From assembly GCA_902765625.1 (NCBI GenBank), contig CACXAO010000025.1, forward strand, positions 1 through 48,756: a stretch of 48,756 nucleotides of DNA, in the 5' to 3' direction. Both the position numbers and the translations under genes were made by a program. The stretch comes from an uncultured Ruminococcus sp. (GTDB taxonomy: Bacteria > Bacillota > Clostridia > Oscillospirales > Acutalibacteraceae). The notes beneath the pieces were generated by a model. It had not been told where the DNA came from. It made no database searches and worked only from the letters and a program-made list of their open reading frames with translations. Positions 32,218 through 41,736 of the stretch are shown here, one piece after another; position 1 is the first letter of the stretch, and each line of letters opens with the position of its first letter.

Positions 32218-33879
32218 TTAATGGTCATGTATATGCAGCATATCCTCGGCGTGAGAACGGGCGGCTTCGGTGATATTAACTCCTCCGATGATTCGCGCAA
32301 GCTCGTTTACTCTGCCTTCGTGGTCAAGCGGCTGAACCTCGGTGAAGGTTCTTCCCTGCTCAACCTGCTTTTTAATCAAATAATGGTGGTCTGCAAGCGC
32401 TGCTATCTGCGCCTGATGGGTTACGCAAAGAACCTGCGACTCAGACGACACCTCTCTGAGCTTCAAGCCTACCTTCTCCGCGGCTGAGCCTGAAATGCCG
32501 GTGTCTACTTCGTCGAAAATCAGCGTATCGACGGTATCCGTGCCTGCAAGGACGGTTTTGATGGCGAGCATCATTCGCGAAAGCTCGCCGCCCGAGGCGA
32601 TTTTTGCAACGGGTCTGGGCGTTTCGCCGGGGTTTGCGGAAATCAGAAGCTCCATTTTGTCTATGCCCTTGGGCGAGAGCGCCGATTCCTCAAAAAACGG
32701 AACGAGCTCGACGTTCGGCATATTCAAAAACGACATCTCCGCCTTGACCTTTTCGGCAAATTCCGCCGCGGTTCTGCGTCTTTTATCACTTAGCGCGCGC
32801 GCTGACTGCTCTGCTTCTTCCTTTGCGGCGCTGCAGGCGGCAATCTGCTCGTCGCGGTTTCTGTCGTAGTTAAGCAATTCCTCAAGACGGGTCTGCATTT
32901 CCTCGGCAAGAGCCGGCAGCTCGTCGGCGGTGCAGTTGTACTTTCGGGTAAGGCGGTTGATAAGATCGAGCCTTTCTTCGATCTCCTCCAGACGCTCCGG
33001 GTCGCTCTCAAGGCTGTCGAGCGCGTCGCTGACGGACTCGGCGCAGTCGCGGAGATTGTAATACACGTCGGTGAGGGTATTGCTGATTTCCTCGTAATCG
33101 GAGCTGTAGTTTGCAGCGGACTGCATGGCGTTCGCCGCCATATCCACAAGCTCGCAGCCGCTGTTGTCCTCGCCGCTGAGCAGCATATGCGCGCGGTTGA
33201 GCAGCGACGACAGCTTCTCGAAATTCATCAGCGAGGAACGCTCGGTATCAAGAGCCTCCTCCTCGCCGGGCTGAATATCCGCGTCAAAAAGCTCCTTTGA
33301 CTGAAAGCTGAGTAAATCAATCTCGCTGAGACGGCTGCTTTCGTCGGAATTCGCCTCATTTAATTTCTTTTGAAGAATTATGTATTTTTTGTATTTTTCT
33401 TTATAATCCTCGAGCGCCGGCAAAAGTCTGCCATAGCGGTCTATGTAGTCGATATGGGTTTCGGGAGAAAAAAGCTCGTAGCTCTCGTGCTGACCGTGGA
33501 TATTGATCAAACCTGCCGCGACCTCACGGAGCATGGCGGCGGTTGCAGGTCTGCCGTTGATTTTGCATGTGCTTTTTCCCGACGCGCTGAGAGTGCGCTG
33601 CAAAAGCAGCTCGGATTCGTCGCCGCCAAAACCCAGCTCGGCGAGCTTTTGGCGCACAGCGGAGTTTACCTCGTCAAACTGCGCGCTGACAAACGCCGAG
33701 GACGCTCCCGTCCGAACGATTTCGCGCGAGGTGCGCTGTCCCATTATAGCGTTGATAGCATCGATAATTATACTCTTGCCGGCGCCGGTCTCGCCCGTGA
33801 GGACGTTCAGACCGCCGCTGAAATCAATGGAGCTTTTCTCGATTACCGCGATATTCTCAATATATAGTGTTTGCAGCAT
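32218..33879 (-). CDS. recN: DNA repair protein RecN
   Basis: A 553-residue SMC-like ATPase that gathers broken DNA ends for recombination. Walker A is GETGAGKS (29-36); a long coiled coil occupies about 150-370; the ABC signature region KIASGGELSRMMLAIK and Walker B TLIFDEVDTGISG follow, then VLCVTHQAQIAA. The ATG has only a weak GAGATG site. Its position next to argR and nadK is the usual Bacillota order. Confidence 0.96.
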   Translation of the reverse strand: MLQTLYIENIAVIEKSSIDFSGGLNVLTGETGAGKSIIIDAINAIMGQRTSREIVRTGASSAFVSAQFDEVNSAVRQKLAELGFGGDESELLLQRTLSASGKSTCKINGRPATAAMLREVAAGLINIHGQHESYELFSPETHIDYIDRYGRLLPALEDYKEKYKKYIILQKKLNEANSDESSRLSEIDLLSFQSKELFDADIQPGEEEALDTERSSLMNFEKLSSLLNRAHMLLSGEDNSGCELVDMAANAMQSAANYSSDYEEISNTLTDVYYNLRDCAESVSDALDSLESDPERLEEIEERLDLINRLTRKYNCTADELPALAEEMQTRLEELLNYDRNRDEQIAACSAAKEEAEQSARALSDKRRRTAAEFAEKVKAEMSFLNMPNVELVPFFEESALSPKGIDKMELLISANPGETPRPVAKIASGGELSRMMLAIKTVLAGTDTVDTLIFDEVDTGISGSAAEKVGLKLREVSSESQVLCVTHQAQIAALADHHYLIKKQVEQGRTFTEVQPLDHEGRVNELARIIGGVNITEAARSHAEDMLHIHDH

Positions 33880-33899
33880 TTTTCATCATCTCAATGTAA

Positions 33900-34349
33900 T
33901 TATTTTTTCTGCTGTTTCAGATACTCGAGCAGCTCATCGGCGCTGTCGTCGCTGCGACACGCGATAAAAATCGTGTCGTCGCCGGCGAGAGTTCCGACAA
34001 TATAGCTGTTGCCTATCGTATCGAGCGCTGCGCAAACGGCGTTTGCCATGCCGCTGAGCGTCTTTACCACCACGATATTCTGCGCCTTGTCGATCGTCAG
34101 CACAGAGGTTGAAAACAGCTGCAAAAAGTTGGAGCGAATATCTGCCGAATTGCTGTGCGAGGCGCTGTAGCGGTATTTACCGTCGCTGCCGAGGGTTTTT
34201 ACAAGCCGTAAATCCTTGATGTCCCTCGAAATCGTCGCCTGAGTTACCTTGTAGCCCGCCTGACTGAGTCGGGCAAGCAGCTCGTCCTGAGTTTCTATCG
34301 ACGAGGACGCGATGATTTCAAGGATTTTTTCGTGTCTGCCGCTTTTCAT
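33900..34349 (-). CDS. argR: arginine repressor ArgR/AhrC
   Basis: A 149-residue arginine-responsive regulator. The winged-helix DNA-binding domain (1-70) includes ETQDELLARLSQAGYKVTQATISRDIKDLRL; the C-terminal domain (about 80-149) forms the hexamer and binds arginine (VGTLAGDDTIFIACRS, with the conserved Asp pair). It represses arginine synthesis genes and can activate catabolism. It overlaps nadK by 4 nt (ATGA). No arg genes are in the window, so its targets lie elsewhere. Confidence 0.95.
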   Translation of the reverse strand: MKSGRHEKILEIIASSSIETQDELLARLSQAGYKVTQATISRDIKDLRLVKTLGSDGKYRYSASHSNSADIRSNFLQLFSTSVLTIDKAQNIVVVKTLSGMANAVCAALDTIGNSYIVGTLAGDDTIFIACRSDDSADELLEYLKQQKK

Positions 34350-35206
34350 TTGATTTCTCTCTCCTTGAGTTTTTCGTTGAGTTTTTTATAGAAATTGCGT
34401 TTTTTGAGCGATATGAGCTTTAACGTTTGCTCGGAACGTCTGATTATTACGGAGTCTTCCTCCTGAATATCGATATTCTCCTCGCCGTCGACCGTGAGCA
34501 CGCACGAGCAGTCCAGCGGTATTTTGACGGTTACGGAAAGCTCGGACTCCTCGTCGAACACGACCGAACGCGAAAACAACGAATGCGGACAAACGGGAGT
34601 CATCAGAATGCAGCGCATCTGCGGCGATAGGATCGGGCCTCCGGCGGAAAGCGAATATGCCGTGGAGCCGGTCGGCGTTGAAAACAGAAGTCCGTCTGCG
34701 CGGTACTTGGAAATCTCCTCGCCGTCGAGCGAAAGGCTCATGTCTATGATTTTTGAGAGCTGCCCGTGAGCCACGACCGCGTCGTTGACCGCGAGATAGT
34801 GTCTTGAAACGCCGTCCTTGATCACCTCTACGTCGAGCAGCAGCCGGCTCTCAACATTGTAATCGCCTGTTACAAGACGGGCAAGGCTGTCGATCTCCTC
34901 CGTCTCGACGTCAGCCGCAAAGCCGAGTCTGCCTACGTTTACGCCGATAAGCGGAGTATCGGTCCGGGCGGCGTACTTTGCCGCGTGGATTATCGTGCCG
35001 TCGCCGCCTACGGTAATTGCCGCGTCGCTGTGAGCGAGAAGCTGACGGAGGCTGTAGTAGTATGTAATGCTGCTGGAGCGAAAATGTCCCTTGCACTCGA
35101 TCGGCATGGCGACAGACGCGCCGTGCTCGCGCAGCAGCGTAACGATTTGTCCTGCGCAGGAAATCGCCTTTTCCTTGCTGAGATTTACAATAATAGCCGC
35201 TTTCAT
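34346..35206 (-). CDS. nadK: NAD kinase
   Basis: A 286-residue NAD kinase that phosphorylates NAD to NADP. Signature motifs are VGGDGTIIHAAKYAA (GGDG), NVGRLGFAAD, and RADGLLFSTPTGSTAYSLSAGGPI. ATG 35206 is preceded by AGGAG directly after the tlyA stop. As the sole source of NADP it serves the NADP-dependent Icd in this window. Gene order tlyA-nadK-argR-recN is conserved in Bacillota. Confidence 0.96.
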   Translation of the reverse strand: MKAAIIVNLSKEKAISCAGQIVTLLREHGASVAMPIECKGHFRSSSITYYYSLRQLLAHSDAAITVGGDGTIIHAAKYAARTDTPLIGVNVGRLGFAADVETEEIDSLARLVTGDYNVESRLLLDVEVIKDGVSRHYLAVNDAVVAHGQLSKIIDMSLSLDGEEISKYRADGLLFSTPTGSTAYSLSAGGPILSPQMRCILMTPVCPHSLFSRSVVFDEESELSVTVKIPLDCSCVLTVDGEENIDIQEEDSVIIRRSEQTLKLISLKKRNFYKKLNEKLKEREIK

Positions 35207-35214
35207 TTTCGCTC

Positions 35215-36018
35215 CTATTTGTCTAGCTCCGCGTGAGAGCTTGCAACAAGCTGCGCCGGAGTGACGTCTGTATATGATTTCGGGTCGTCGGATTTTCTTA
35301 AATGAATCAGGTACTCGATATTTCCCTCGGGGCCTTTTATGGGCGAATAGTCGAGATCAAGCACGTCGAAGCCGTTTTTCAGAACAAAGTCGTAGATGCC
35401 AGAGACAACCTCGATATGCACCTGCGGATCGCGAACAACGCCCTTTTTGCCTACCTTTTCGCGTCCTGCCTCGAACTGTGGCTTGATCAGGCAGACCGCC
35501 TCGGCGTTTTCGCTGAGCAGCCCGCGCGCCACCGGAAGAATCAGCCTGAGCGATATAAAGGATACGTCGACGGAAAAGAAGTCGATCTCGTCCGGAACCT
35601 GCTCTCGGGTGACCTTGCGCATATTGGTGCGTTCGAGATTGACGACGCGCTCGTCGGTGCGTAACTTCCACGCTAGCTGTCCGTAGCCCACGTCGATTGA
35701 ATAGACCTTTTTTGCGCCGTTTTGGAGCATGCAGTCGGTAAAACCGCCCGTTGAGGCTCCTATGTCCATCGCGGTCTTGCCGCTGAGGTCGAGATTGAAG
35801 TTTTTGATCGCCTTTTCGAGCTTGAGTCCGCCCCTGCTTACGTAAGGAAGAACGCTGCCTCGCACCTCGAGACTGACGTTTTCGTCGTATGAGGTGCCGC
35901 ATTTGTCCGCCTTTTGGTTATCGACATAAACAAGCCCTGCCATGATTATTGCCTTTGCCTTCTCTCTGCTCTCGGCAAAGCCTTTTTCATATACCAGTAC
36001 ATCCAGTCTTTTTTTCAT
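35215..36018 (-). CDS. tlyA: TlyA-family rRNA 2'-O-methyltransferase
   Basis: A 267-residue protein with an N-terminal S4 domain (MKKRLDVLVYEKGFAESREKAK) and an FtsJ-like methyltransferase domain with the SAM loop DIGASTGGFTDCML. TlyA methylates 2'-O of cytidine in 16S and, in some forms, 23S rRNA and affects capreomycin sensitivity in mycobacteria; B. subtilis has the homologue YqxC. I chose ATG 36018 with AAAGGAA upstream; the frame is open to 36048 without a site. The start lies 32 nt inside the end of dxs. Confidence 0.93.
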   Translation of the reverse strand: MKKRLDVLVYEKGFAESREKAKAIIMAGLVYVDNQKADKCGTSYDENVSLEVRGSVLPYVSRGGLKLEKAIKNFNLDLSGKTAMDIGASTGGFTDCMLQNGAKKVYSIDVGYGQLAWKLRTDERVVNLERTNMRKVTREQVPDEIDFFSVDVSFISLRLILPVARGLLSENAEAVCLIKPQFEAGREKVGKKGVVRDPQVHIEVVSGIYDFVLKNGFDVLDLDYSPIKGPEGNIEYLIHLRKSDDPKSYTDVTPAQLVASSHAELDK

Positions 36019-37882
36019 TAACAGAATTCCTTTTTTTGATATTCTCAATCATGCCGTCGGCATCGAGCCTGAGCATATGGAGCGCCTCGTCGACCGACAT
36101 CTGCTTAACAAAGCCGTCGCTGATTGCGCGGATATGGTAGCTGCCTTCAAAGCCGCCCAGAGTAAGCATATCCGAGAAGGTGCGCGCAATGCCGCCGTTG
36201 AGAATGCCTTCCTCGTAGAACCAGACCTTTTTGAAGCTGCGCGCAAATTCAATCGCCTGCGGATTGATCGGCTTAATGCGGCACAGCTTAAGTACGCAAA
36301 CATCAACGCCGTCCCCGGCAAGAGTTTCCTTTGCGCGGACTGCGTGAGAGAAAAGTCTGCCGTAGGTCACAAGCAGCAGCTCGCAGTCCTCGTTACCGTA
36401 AATATCAAAATCCACGCTCTCGTGGGTATAATCCCCGGGTCGGTACAGCTCTCCGCCGCGCGGATAACGCAGCGACACAAGTCCGCTGTCAACATAAATC
36501 GCGGATTTCATTGCGCTCTTCAAGCCGTCGAAATAGGTCGGCGAATATATAGTCGCCCGCGGAATTGAGTTGAGCATTGAAACGTCGAATACGCCCTGAT
36601 GGGTTTCGCCGTCGCTGCCTACGATTCCTGCTCTATCAACGGCGAGAACGAGGTGGTTGTCGCCGAGAGCAGCGTCGTGAATAAGCTGGTCGTAGGCGCG
36701 CTGCAGGAAGGTTGAATAAACCGCGAATACCGGGCGCATTCCCTTTGAAGCAAGTCCGCAGCCGAAGGTAACGGCGTGCTCCTCGGCAATGCCAACGTCA
36801 AAAAAGCGGTTTTTGTACTGCTTTGAAAACTCGGAAAGTCCGGTTCCGCTTGTCATTGCGGCTGTTATGGCGCAAATCTTTTGGTCGTCCTCCGCAAATT
36901 CGCAGAGGGTTTTGCCGAACACAGCCGAAAATCCCTTGTGGCTCGACAGCGGCTCGCCCGAATCGATATCGAACTGACCGATGCCGTGAAATTCACCCGG
37001 ACTCTTCTCGGCAGGCTGGTAGCCCTTGCCCTTTTTGGTGACTACGTGGATAAGCACCGCCTTGTTTTCCTTTTTCGCGACGCTGAACGCGTTTTCAAGC
37101 TCCTCCACGTTATGACCGTCGATAGGACCGAGATAGGTAAAACCGAAATCGTCGAACAATGTGTTTTTATAAACCAGATTTTTGATTCTCGACTTACTGC
37201 GGCGCAGCACAGCGCGCATTATTCTGCCTATAAGAGGTATTTTTGAAAGGATTTTCTCGGTCCCGCGCTTTACTCGTATATACCACGGCTGAATGCGGAC
37301 GGTCGTCAGATAGCGCGGAAAGGCTCCGACATTCTTTGAAATCGACATCTTGTTGTCGTTAAGAATTACTATGAAATTCTTGTTGAAGCGTCCGGCGTTG
37401 TTGACAGCCTCGAATGCGAGACCTCCGGTAAACGAGCCGTCGCCGATCACCGCGATCGTGTGGCTGTTGTCGCCGCTGAGCAGCTTTGCGTTGGCGATAC
37501 CGAACGCCGCCGAGATGGATGTGCTGCTGTGGCCTGTATTAAAATCGTCGTAAATGCTCTCCTCGGTTTTTGGGAAGCCCGAAATACCGTCCTTGAGCCG
37601 TAATGTGTCAAATTTTTCGTATCTGCCCGTCAGCAGCTTATGGGTGTAGCTCTGATGACCCACGTCCCACACGATGCTGTCCTTAGGAAACCTGAAGCTG
37701 CGGTGCAGCGCAACCGTAAGCTCTACAACCCCCAGATTCGGAGAGAGATGACCTCCGTTAACAGATACGACCTCGACGAGCTTTTCCCTGATTTCCGCGC
37801 AAAGCTGCGGAATTTCTTCCTCCGTCAGACGCTTTACGTCCTTTGGAGAATGGATCGCCGGAAGGAATTTATATTCTCCCAT
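35987..37882 (-). CDS. dxs: 1-deoxy-D-xylulose-5-phosphate synthase
   Basis: A 631-residue thiamine-diphosphate enzyme, the first step of the MEP isoprenoid pathway (pyruvate plus glyceraldehyde-3-phosphate to DXP). Seen: VWDVGHQSYTHKLLTGR, the ThDP/Mg motif GDGSFTGGLAFEAVNNAG, the glutamate-containing GIAEEHAVTFGCGLA and DRAGIVGSDGETHQG. Length is usual. The stop lies 32 nt into tlyA, an unusually long overlap for this block. Together with ispA it forms the isoprenoid pair needed for undecaprenyl phosphate and quinones. Confidence 0.97.
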   Translation of the reverse strand: MGEYKFLPAIHSPKDVKRLTEEEIPQLCAEIREKLVEVVSVNGGHLSPNLGVVELTVALHRSFRFPKDSIVWDVGHQSYTHKLLTGRYEKFDTLRLKDGISGFPKTEESIYDDFNTGHSSTSISAAFGIANAKLLSGDNSHTIAVIGDGSFTGGLAFEAVNNAGRFNKNFIVILNDNKMSISKNVGAFPRYLTTVRIQPWYIRVKRGTEKILSKIPLIGRIMRAVLRRSKSRIKNLVYKNTLFDDFGFTYLGPIDGHNVEELENAFSVAKKENKAVLIHVVTKKGKGYQPAEKSPGEFHGIGQFDIDSGEPLSSHKGFSAVFGKTLCEFAEDDQKICAITAAMTSGTGLSEFSKQYKNRFFDVGIAEEHAVTFGCGLASKGMRPVFAVYSTFLQRAYDQLIHDAALGDNHLVLAVDRAGIVGSDGETHQGVFDVSMLNSIPRATIYSPTYFDGLKSAMKSAIYVDSGLVSLRYPRGGELYRPGDYTHESVDFDIYGNEDCELLLVTYGRLFSHAVRAKETLAGDGVDVCVLKLCRIKPINPQAIEFARSFKKVWFYEEGILNGGIARTFSDMLTLGGFEGSYHIRAISDGFVKQMSVDEALHMLRLDADGMIENIKKRNSVNEKKTGCTGI

Positions 37883-37916
37883 AACTTATTCGTTCCCTTA
37901 TTATTCTAATTAGGAA

Positions 37917-38792
37917 TTATTTCGTCCTTTTTGCAAGCGCAAGCGCGAAGCTTTTAAGCTCCGCAGTATCTGTTTTGAAGGTATCGAGCGCCTCGAGCGC
38001 CTGATTTGTAAGCTCGTCCACCAGCTCGCGGCAGCGCTCTATGCCGAGCAGCGATACATAGGTCGATTTGCTGTTTTCAACGTCGCTGCCCACAGGTTTT
38101 CCAAGCTCGTCGTCGGTTGAGGTTTGGTCGAGGATATCGTCCTGAATCTGGAAGGCGATACCGATGCACTCGCCGTAAAGAGCGGCTGCCTCGCGCTGCT
38201 CGTCGTCGGCGTTCGCGGCGATACAGCCAAGCTCGCACGCCGCCTTGATCAGGCACGCTGTCTTTTTGTAGTCCATTTCGCGGAGCACATCAAGCGGCGC
38301 GTTTGTGTTTTCGCTCTTGAGGTCGATTACCTGACCGCCGACCATGCCTGTCGCTCCGGCATAAGCGGCGAGAGTTTTTGCGGCAAGGCGGCAGGCTTTG
38401 TCGCCCGCAAGCACCGCTGCTCTGTCGCTCGCTATTGTTTCAAACGCAAGGGTCAGCAGCGCGTCGCCTGCAAGAAGCGCGATGTCCTCGCCGTAGACCT
38501 TGTGATTTGAGGGCTTGCCGCGGCGTAGGTCGTCGTCGTCCATGCACGGCAGATCGTCGTGAATAAGAGAGTAGGTGTGAATCATCTCGACGGCGCAGGC
38601 AAACGGCGCCGCTGCGTCGTCGGTTCCGCCGCATAGCTTTGAAAATTCAAATACAAGACGAGGACGGACGCGCTTTCCGCCCGCCTCAAGGCTGTATTTC
38701 ATCGACTCAATAAGCACGCCTTCGCGGCAGTTGAGATCAGGCAGACAGTCATAAAGCGCCTGTTCTGTCAGTTGTGCGTAATCGGTTTTCAT
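37917..38792 (-). CDS. ispA: short-chain prenyl diphosphate synthase (FPP/GGPP)
   Basis: A 291-residue trans-prenyltransferase that condenses IPP with allylic diphosphates. The first Asp-rich motif is in SLIHDDLPCMDDDDLRRGKPS (Asp79-80, Asp85-88) and the second in FQIQDDILDQTSTDDELGK. The two-residue insertion in the first motif is typical of bacterial farnesyl diphosphate synthases. The start overlaps the xseB stop by 4 nt. FPP is the precursor for undecaprenyl diphosphate in wall synthesis. Product chain length is not certain from sequence. Confidence 0.95.
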   Translation of the reverse strand: MKTDYAQLTEQALYDCLPDLNCREGVLIESMKYSLEAGGKRVRPRLVFEFSKLCGGTDDAAAPFACAVEMIHTYSLIHDDLPCMDDDDLRRGKPSNHKVYGEDIALLAGDALLTLAFETIASDRAAVLAGDKACRLAAKTLAAYAGATGMVGGQVIDLKSENTNAPLDVLREMDYKKTACLIKAACELGCIAANADDEQREAAALYGECIGIAFQIQDDILDQTSTDDELGKPVGSDVENSKSTYVSLLGIERCRELVDELTNQALEALDTFKTDTAELKSFALALAKRTK

Positions 38793-39004
38793 TCTTCCTC
38801 ACTCTTTTCCTCAATAAATCTCTTGTGAATATCCATAATCTGTCCCTTGTAGCCCTCGAGCGCCTTGACGCAGAACGCCAGCAGCTCGCACGCCTCGGCA
38901 TACAGCGCCATGCTCTCTTCGAGTGACGCAGACTCGTTTTCGAGCTTTCGTACTGTCTCCTCAAGCGCGCGGTTTGCTTCTTCAAAGGTCATTTTTTTAT
39001 CCAT
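38789..39004 (-). CDS. xseB: exodeoxyribonuclease VII small subunit
   Basis: A 71-residue helical protein (MTFEEANRALEETVRKLENESASLEESMALYAEA), the small subunit of exonuclease VII, which degrades single-stranded DNA with several XseB per XseA. It overlaps whiA upstream by 8 nt and ispA downstream by 4 nt. The large-subunit gene xseA, usually directly upstream, is not here; it must be elsewhere or absent. Confidence 0.93.
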   Translation of the reverse strand: MDKKMTFEEANRALEETVRKLENESASLEESMALYAEACELLAFCVKALEGYKGQIMDIHKRFIEEKSEEE

Positions 39005-39929
39005 TGTTTTCCTCCTGCGCGCCGGCGTACTCCATCAGGCGCTGCATTCTGTGATTGGCTCCGCTGCGGCTTATCGGCGTTGACAAATTCGCGCCCAGGT
39101 CACGCAGCGACATCTCGGGATTCTCCAGCCTGAGAAAAGCGATTTCCCGAAGGTCGTCCGGAAGGCTCTCGAGACCCCTTGTCCGTTTTATTTTATTTAT
39201 AGCTTCAATCTGCTTTGTGGCAGCCGAAGCGACTTTTCGAATATTGGCAACCTCTCCGTTTACAGAGCGGTTGATGTTGTTGCGCACCTGCTTTACCGCC
39301 TTTGTACCCATTATCTCCATAGCCTGCGTTGACGCGCCGATATATGTCAGCAAATCGCAAATCTGCTCGCTGCCCTTGAAATAGACGACGTAGTTGCCGC
39401 CGCGCAGCACGGTTTTGGGCGTAAAGCGGCACTCCGTTACCTCGCGGAGGATATTGCTCAGATCGGAGGCGAGGTTTTTGTGAGGCACGCAGAACTCCGC
39501 GTGATAGCTCTTCATCGGGTCTGACGCAGAGCCGCAGCTGAGAAACACGCCTCTGACAAACGCCGCCGACTGCTCGTCGCTCGAAACGTTCGCGCGGTTA
39601 ACACGGAGGGTGACCTCTCCCCGGCTGTGCCCGAAAGACTCGAAAACGCGCCTGCACTCGCCGCTGTCTATCAGCGAAATGCGGTAGAGCTTAGACTCGT
39701 CCGACTTTGGGCGGAGAGCCGTTTGCTTCTCGATGATCGGCATAAAGAGGTTTTCCAGAAGCATGGTTATTCGCCTTGCCGCGTGAGAGCTTTCTGTGGT
39801 AAAAACTATTTGATTGTCGCGGAAGGTTTTGCCGAAAAGCAGCATTCCGTACAGCTCTGCGCGCAAAACGTCGCGGTCAAAGCTCTCTGTAAGACAAAGC
39901 TCCTTTTTTACTTCTGATGAAAAAGACAT
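38997..39929 (-). CDS. whiA: WhiA DNA-binding regulator
   Basis: A 310-residue WhiA. It has a degenerate LAGLIDADG-like N-terminal domain (about 90-200) and a C-terminal helix-turn-helix (about 235-300, LPDDLREIAFLRLENPEMSLRDLGANL). WhiA controls sporulation septation in Streptomyces and division or lipid/nucleoid functions in Bacillota. rapZ-whiA adjacency is conserved. ATG 39929 follows AAGGTG, 8 nt after rapZ ends. Confidence 0.95.
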   Translation of the reverse strand: MSFSSEVKKELCLTESFDRDVLRAELYGMLLFGKTFRDNQIVFTTESSHAARRITMLLENLFMPIIEKQTALRPKSDESKLYRISLIDSGECRRVFESFGHSRGEVTLRVNRANVSSDEQSAAFVRGVFLSCGSASDPMKSYHAEFCVPHKNLASDLSNILREVTECRFTPKTVLRGGNYVVYFKGSEQICDLLTYIGASTQAMEIMGTKAVKQVRNNINRSVNGEVANIRKVASAATKQIEAINKIKRTRGLESLPDDLREIAFLRLENPEMSLRDLGANLSTPISRSGANHRMQRLMEYAGAQEENNG

Positions 39930-39937
39930 ATTGCACC

Positions 39938-40801
39938 TTATTTATCAATATCGCGATGCTGGATAACGATGCGGTAACCCAGCGCGTGAAAATGTGCTTC
40001 GAATATTCGCGCAACGGTGACGCTGCGGTGCTTTCCGCCGGTACAGCCGATTCCGACCACCAGCTCGCTCTTGCCCTCTTTGAGATAAAGCGGCACCGCA
40101 AAGTCGAGCAGCGCAAGACTGCGGCTTACGAAACCGCGCGTATCGTCGCTGTCGATAACGTAATCGAAAACCTCCTTGTCCAGACCCGTCAGCTTTTTCA
40201 GCTCGGGCACGTAGAACGGATTAGGCAGACAGCGCACGTCAAAAATCGTATCGGCCTCGAGAGGAATCCCGTACTTGAAGCCGAAGGACATGAAGGTGAG
40301 CGTTATTCCCTGAGAGGTATCCTCCATAAACATGGACATTACGCGCTCGCGCAGCTGCTTGTTGGACATTTTTGTGGTATCGACCATGAAATCGGCAAGC
40401 TTCTTGACCGGAGACAGAAGCGCCGCCTCCAGCTCTACCGCCTCGGAAACCGAGCCTTCGCTGAGTCTGTCGGCAAGAGGATGCTTTCTTCGCGTTTCCT
40501 TGTAGCGAAGGATAAGCACGTCGTTCTTCGCGTCGAGAAAAAGCAGCTTAACGCAGCTGTTGTTATTTTTGAACTCCTCAATCTCCGCAGCCATCTGCTT
40601 GTAATTCTCGTTGGCGCGCACGTCTACCACCACGGCGACGCGCTTCATTCCTTCATCCGCCGAGCTGCGGCAAAGATTATACAGCGTACGCAAAAGCGAG
40701 GACGGAATATTGTCGACGCAATAATACCCGATATCCTCGAGAACATGGAGCGCGGAGGTCTTTCCGGCTCCCGACATGCCCGAAATAATTACAAATTCCA
40801 T
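39938..40801 (-). CDS. rapZ: RapZ/YvcJ nucleotide-binding protein
   Basis: A 287-residue P-loop protein. Walker A is GMSGAGKT (8-15), and the RapZ C-terminal domain includes the motifs FGFKYGIP, DVRCLPNPFY and GIGCTGGKHRSV. E. coli RapZ controls glmS through a small RNA and UDP-GlcNAc-linked signals; B. subtilis YvcJ is linked to competence and wall control. It follows murB by 11 nt. The role in a Clostridium is inferred from its wall-synthesis neighbours. Confidence 0.95.
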   Translation of the reverse strand: MEFVIISGMSGAGKTSALHVLEDIGYYCVDNIPSSLLRTLYNLCRSSADEGMKRVAVVVDVRANENYKQMAAEIEEFKNNNSCVKLLFLDAKNDVLILRYKETRRKHPLADRLSEGSVSEAVELEAALLSPVKKLADFMVDTTKMSNKQLRERVMSMFMEDTSQGITLTFMSFGFKYGIPLEADTIFDVRCLPNPFYVPELKKLTGLDKEVFDYVIDSDDTRGFVSRSLALLDFAVPLYLKEGKSELVVGIGCTGGKHRSVTVARIFEAHFHALGYRIVIQHRDIDK

Positions 40802-40812
40802 ACGGCTTCCCT

Positions 40813-41718
40813 TTATAAAATAATTAACTCACATTCGAGAACATAGCCCGTTTTGTCCGCAACCTCGGTCTGCACCTCGCGGATGAGAGATTTAACGTCG
40901 TGCGCGGTCGCGTTGCCGGCGTTGATGATGAATCCGGCGTGCTTTTCGCTCACCTGAGCGCCGCCGTGATACTTACCCTTGAGTCCGCACTGTTCGATCA
41001 GCGCGCCTGCGAACGCACCCTCGGGACGCTTGAAAACGCTGCCCGCGCTCGGGTACTCAAGCGGCTGCTTGTCGCTTCTTCTGCCGAGAAAGTCATCCAT
41101 TTTCGCGCGGATCTCCTCAGGCTCGCCCTTCTGCATTTTGAGGGTGACACCGGTGATGATGCAGTTGTTGCGGCGGTAAACGCTTGTGCGGTAGCCGAGC
41201 TCGAGGTTGTCGCGCTCGATCCTGCCGATCGCGCCGTTCGGATCGATATGCGAAACGCTGTGGATAACGTCCTTCATCTCGCCGCCGTAGGCTCCTGCGT
41301 TCATAAACACCGCTCCGCCGACCGAACCGGGAATACCCCAGCCGAACTCAAGACCGGTAAGACCGCACTTGAGCGCGTACTTGCAAAGCGACGCAAGACT
41401 TGCTCCGGCGCCGCAGTAGATCGTGTTGTCGTCCACGAGAGATATCCTGCGGAAGTCTCCGTCAAGACGGATAACGGCTCCGCGGAAGCCATCGTCGGAA
41501 GCGAGAACGTTGCTGCCGTTGCCGAGGATAAGGTAGTCGACGTCGGACTCGCGGCACTCCTTGAGAATAGCGCTGAGCTTGCTGAGAGTGCCGACCTTTA
41601 TGTAGACGTCGGCGTTTCCGCCGATTTTGAAGGTGGTGTGCCTGTTGAGTGGTTCATCCTTGCGCGCCTCGCAGCCGAGGAGCTGTGCAAGGTCGTAAAT
41701 TATATCAGATCTGTTCAT
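40813..41718 (-). CDS. murB: UDP-N-acetylenolpyruvoylglucosamine reductase
   Basis: A 301-residue FAD enzyme making UDP-MurNAc for peptidoglycan. Seen: NRHTTFKIGGNADVYIK, LGNGSNVLASD, GLEFGWGIPGSVGGAVFMNAGAYGGE (FAD-binding), and the type II MurB form GSVFKRPEGAFAG with SEKHAGFIIN near the end. ATG 41718 is preceded by AAGGAG. The hprK-murB-rapZ-whiA order is common in Clostridia. Confidence 0.97.
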   Translation of the reverse strand: MNRSDIIYDLAQLLGCEARKDEPLNRHTTFKIGGNADVYIKVGTLSKLSAILKECRESDVDYLILGNGSNVLASDDGFRGAVIRLDGDFRRISLVDDNTIYCGAGASLASLCKYALKCGLTGLEFGWGIPGSVGGAVFMNAGAYGGEMKDVIHSVSHIDPNGAIGRIERDNLELGYRTSVYRRNNCIITGVTLKMQKGEPEEIRAKMDDFLGRRSDKQPLEYPSAGSVFKRPEGAFAGALIEQCGLKGKYHGGAQVSEKHAGFIINAGNATAHDVKSLIREVQTEVADKTGYVLECELIIL

Positions 41719-41736
41719 AACTCTCCTTAAAGAAAT

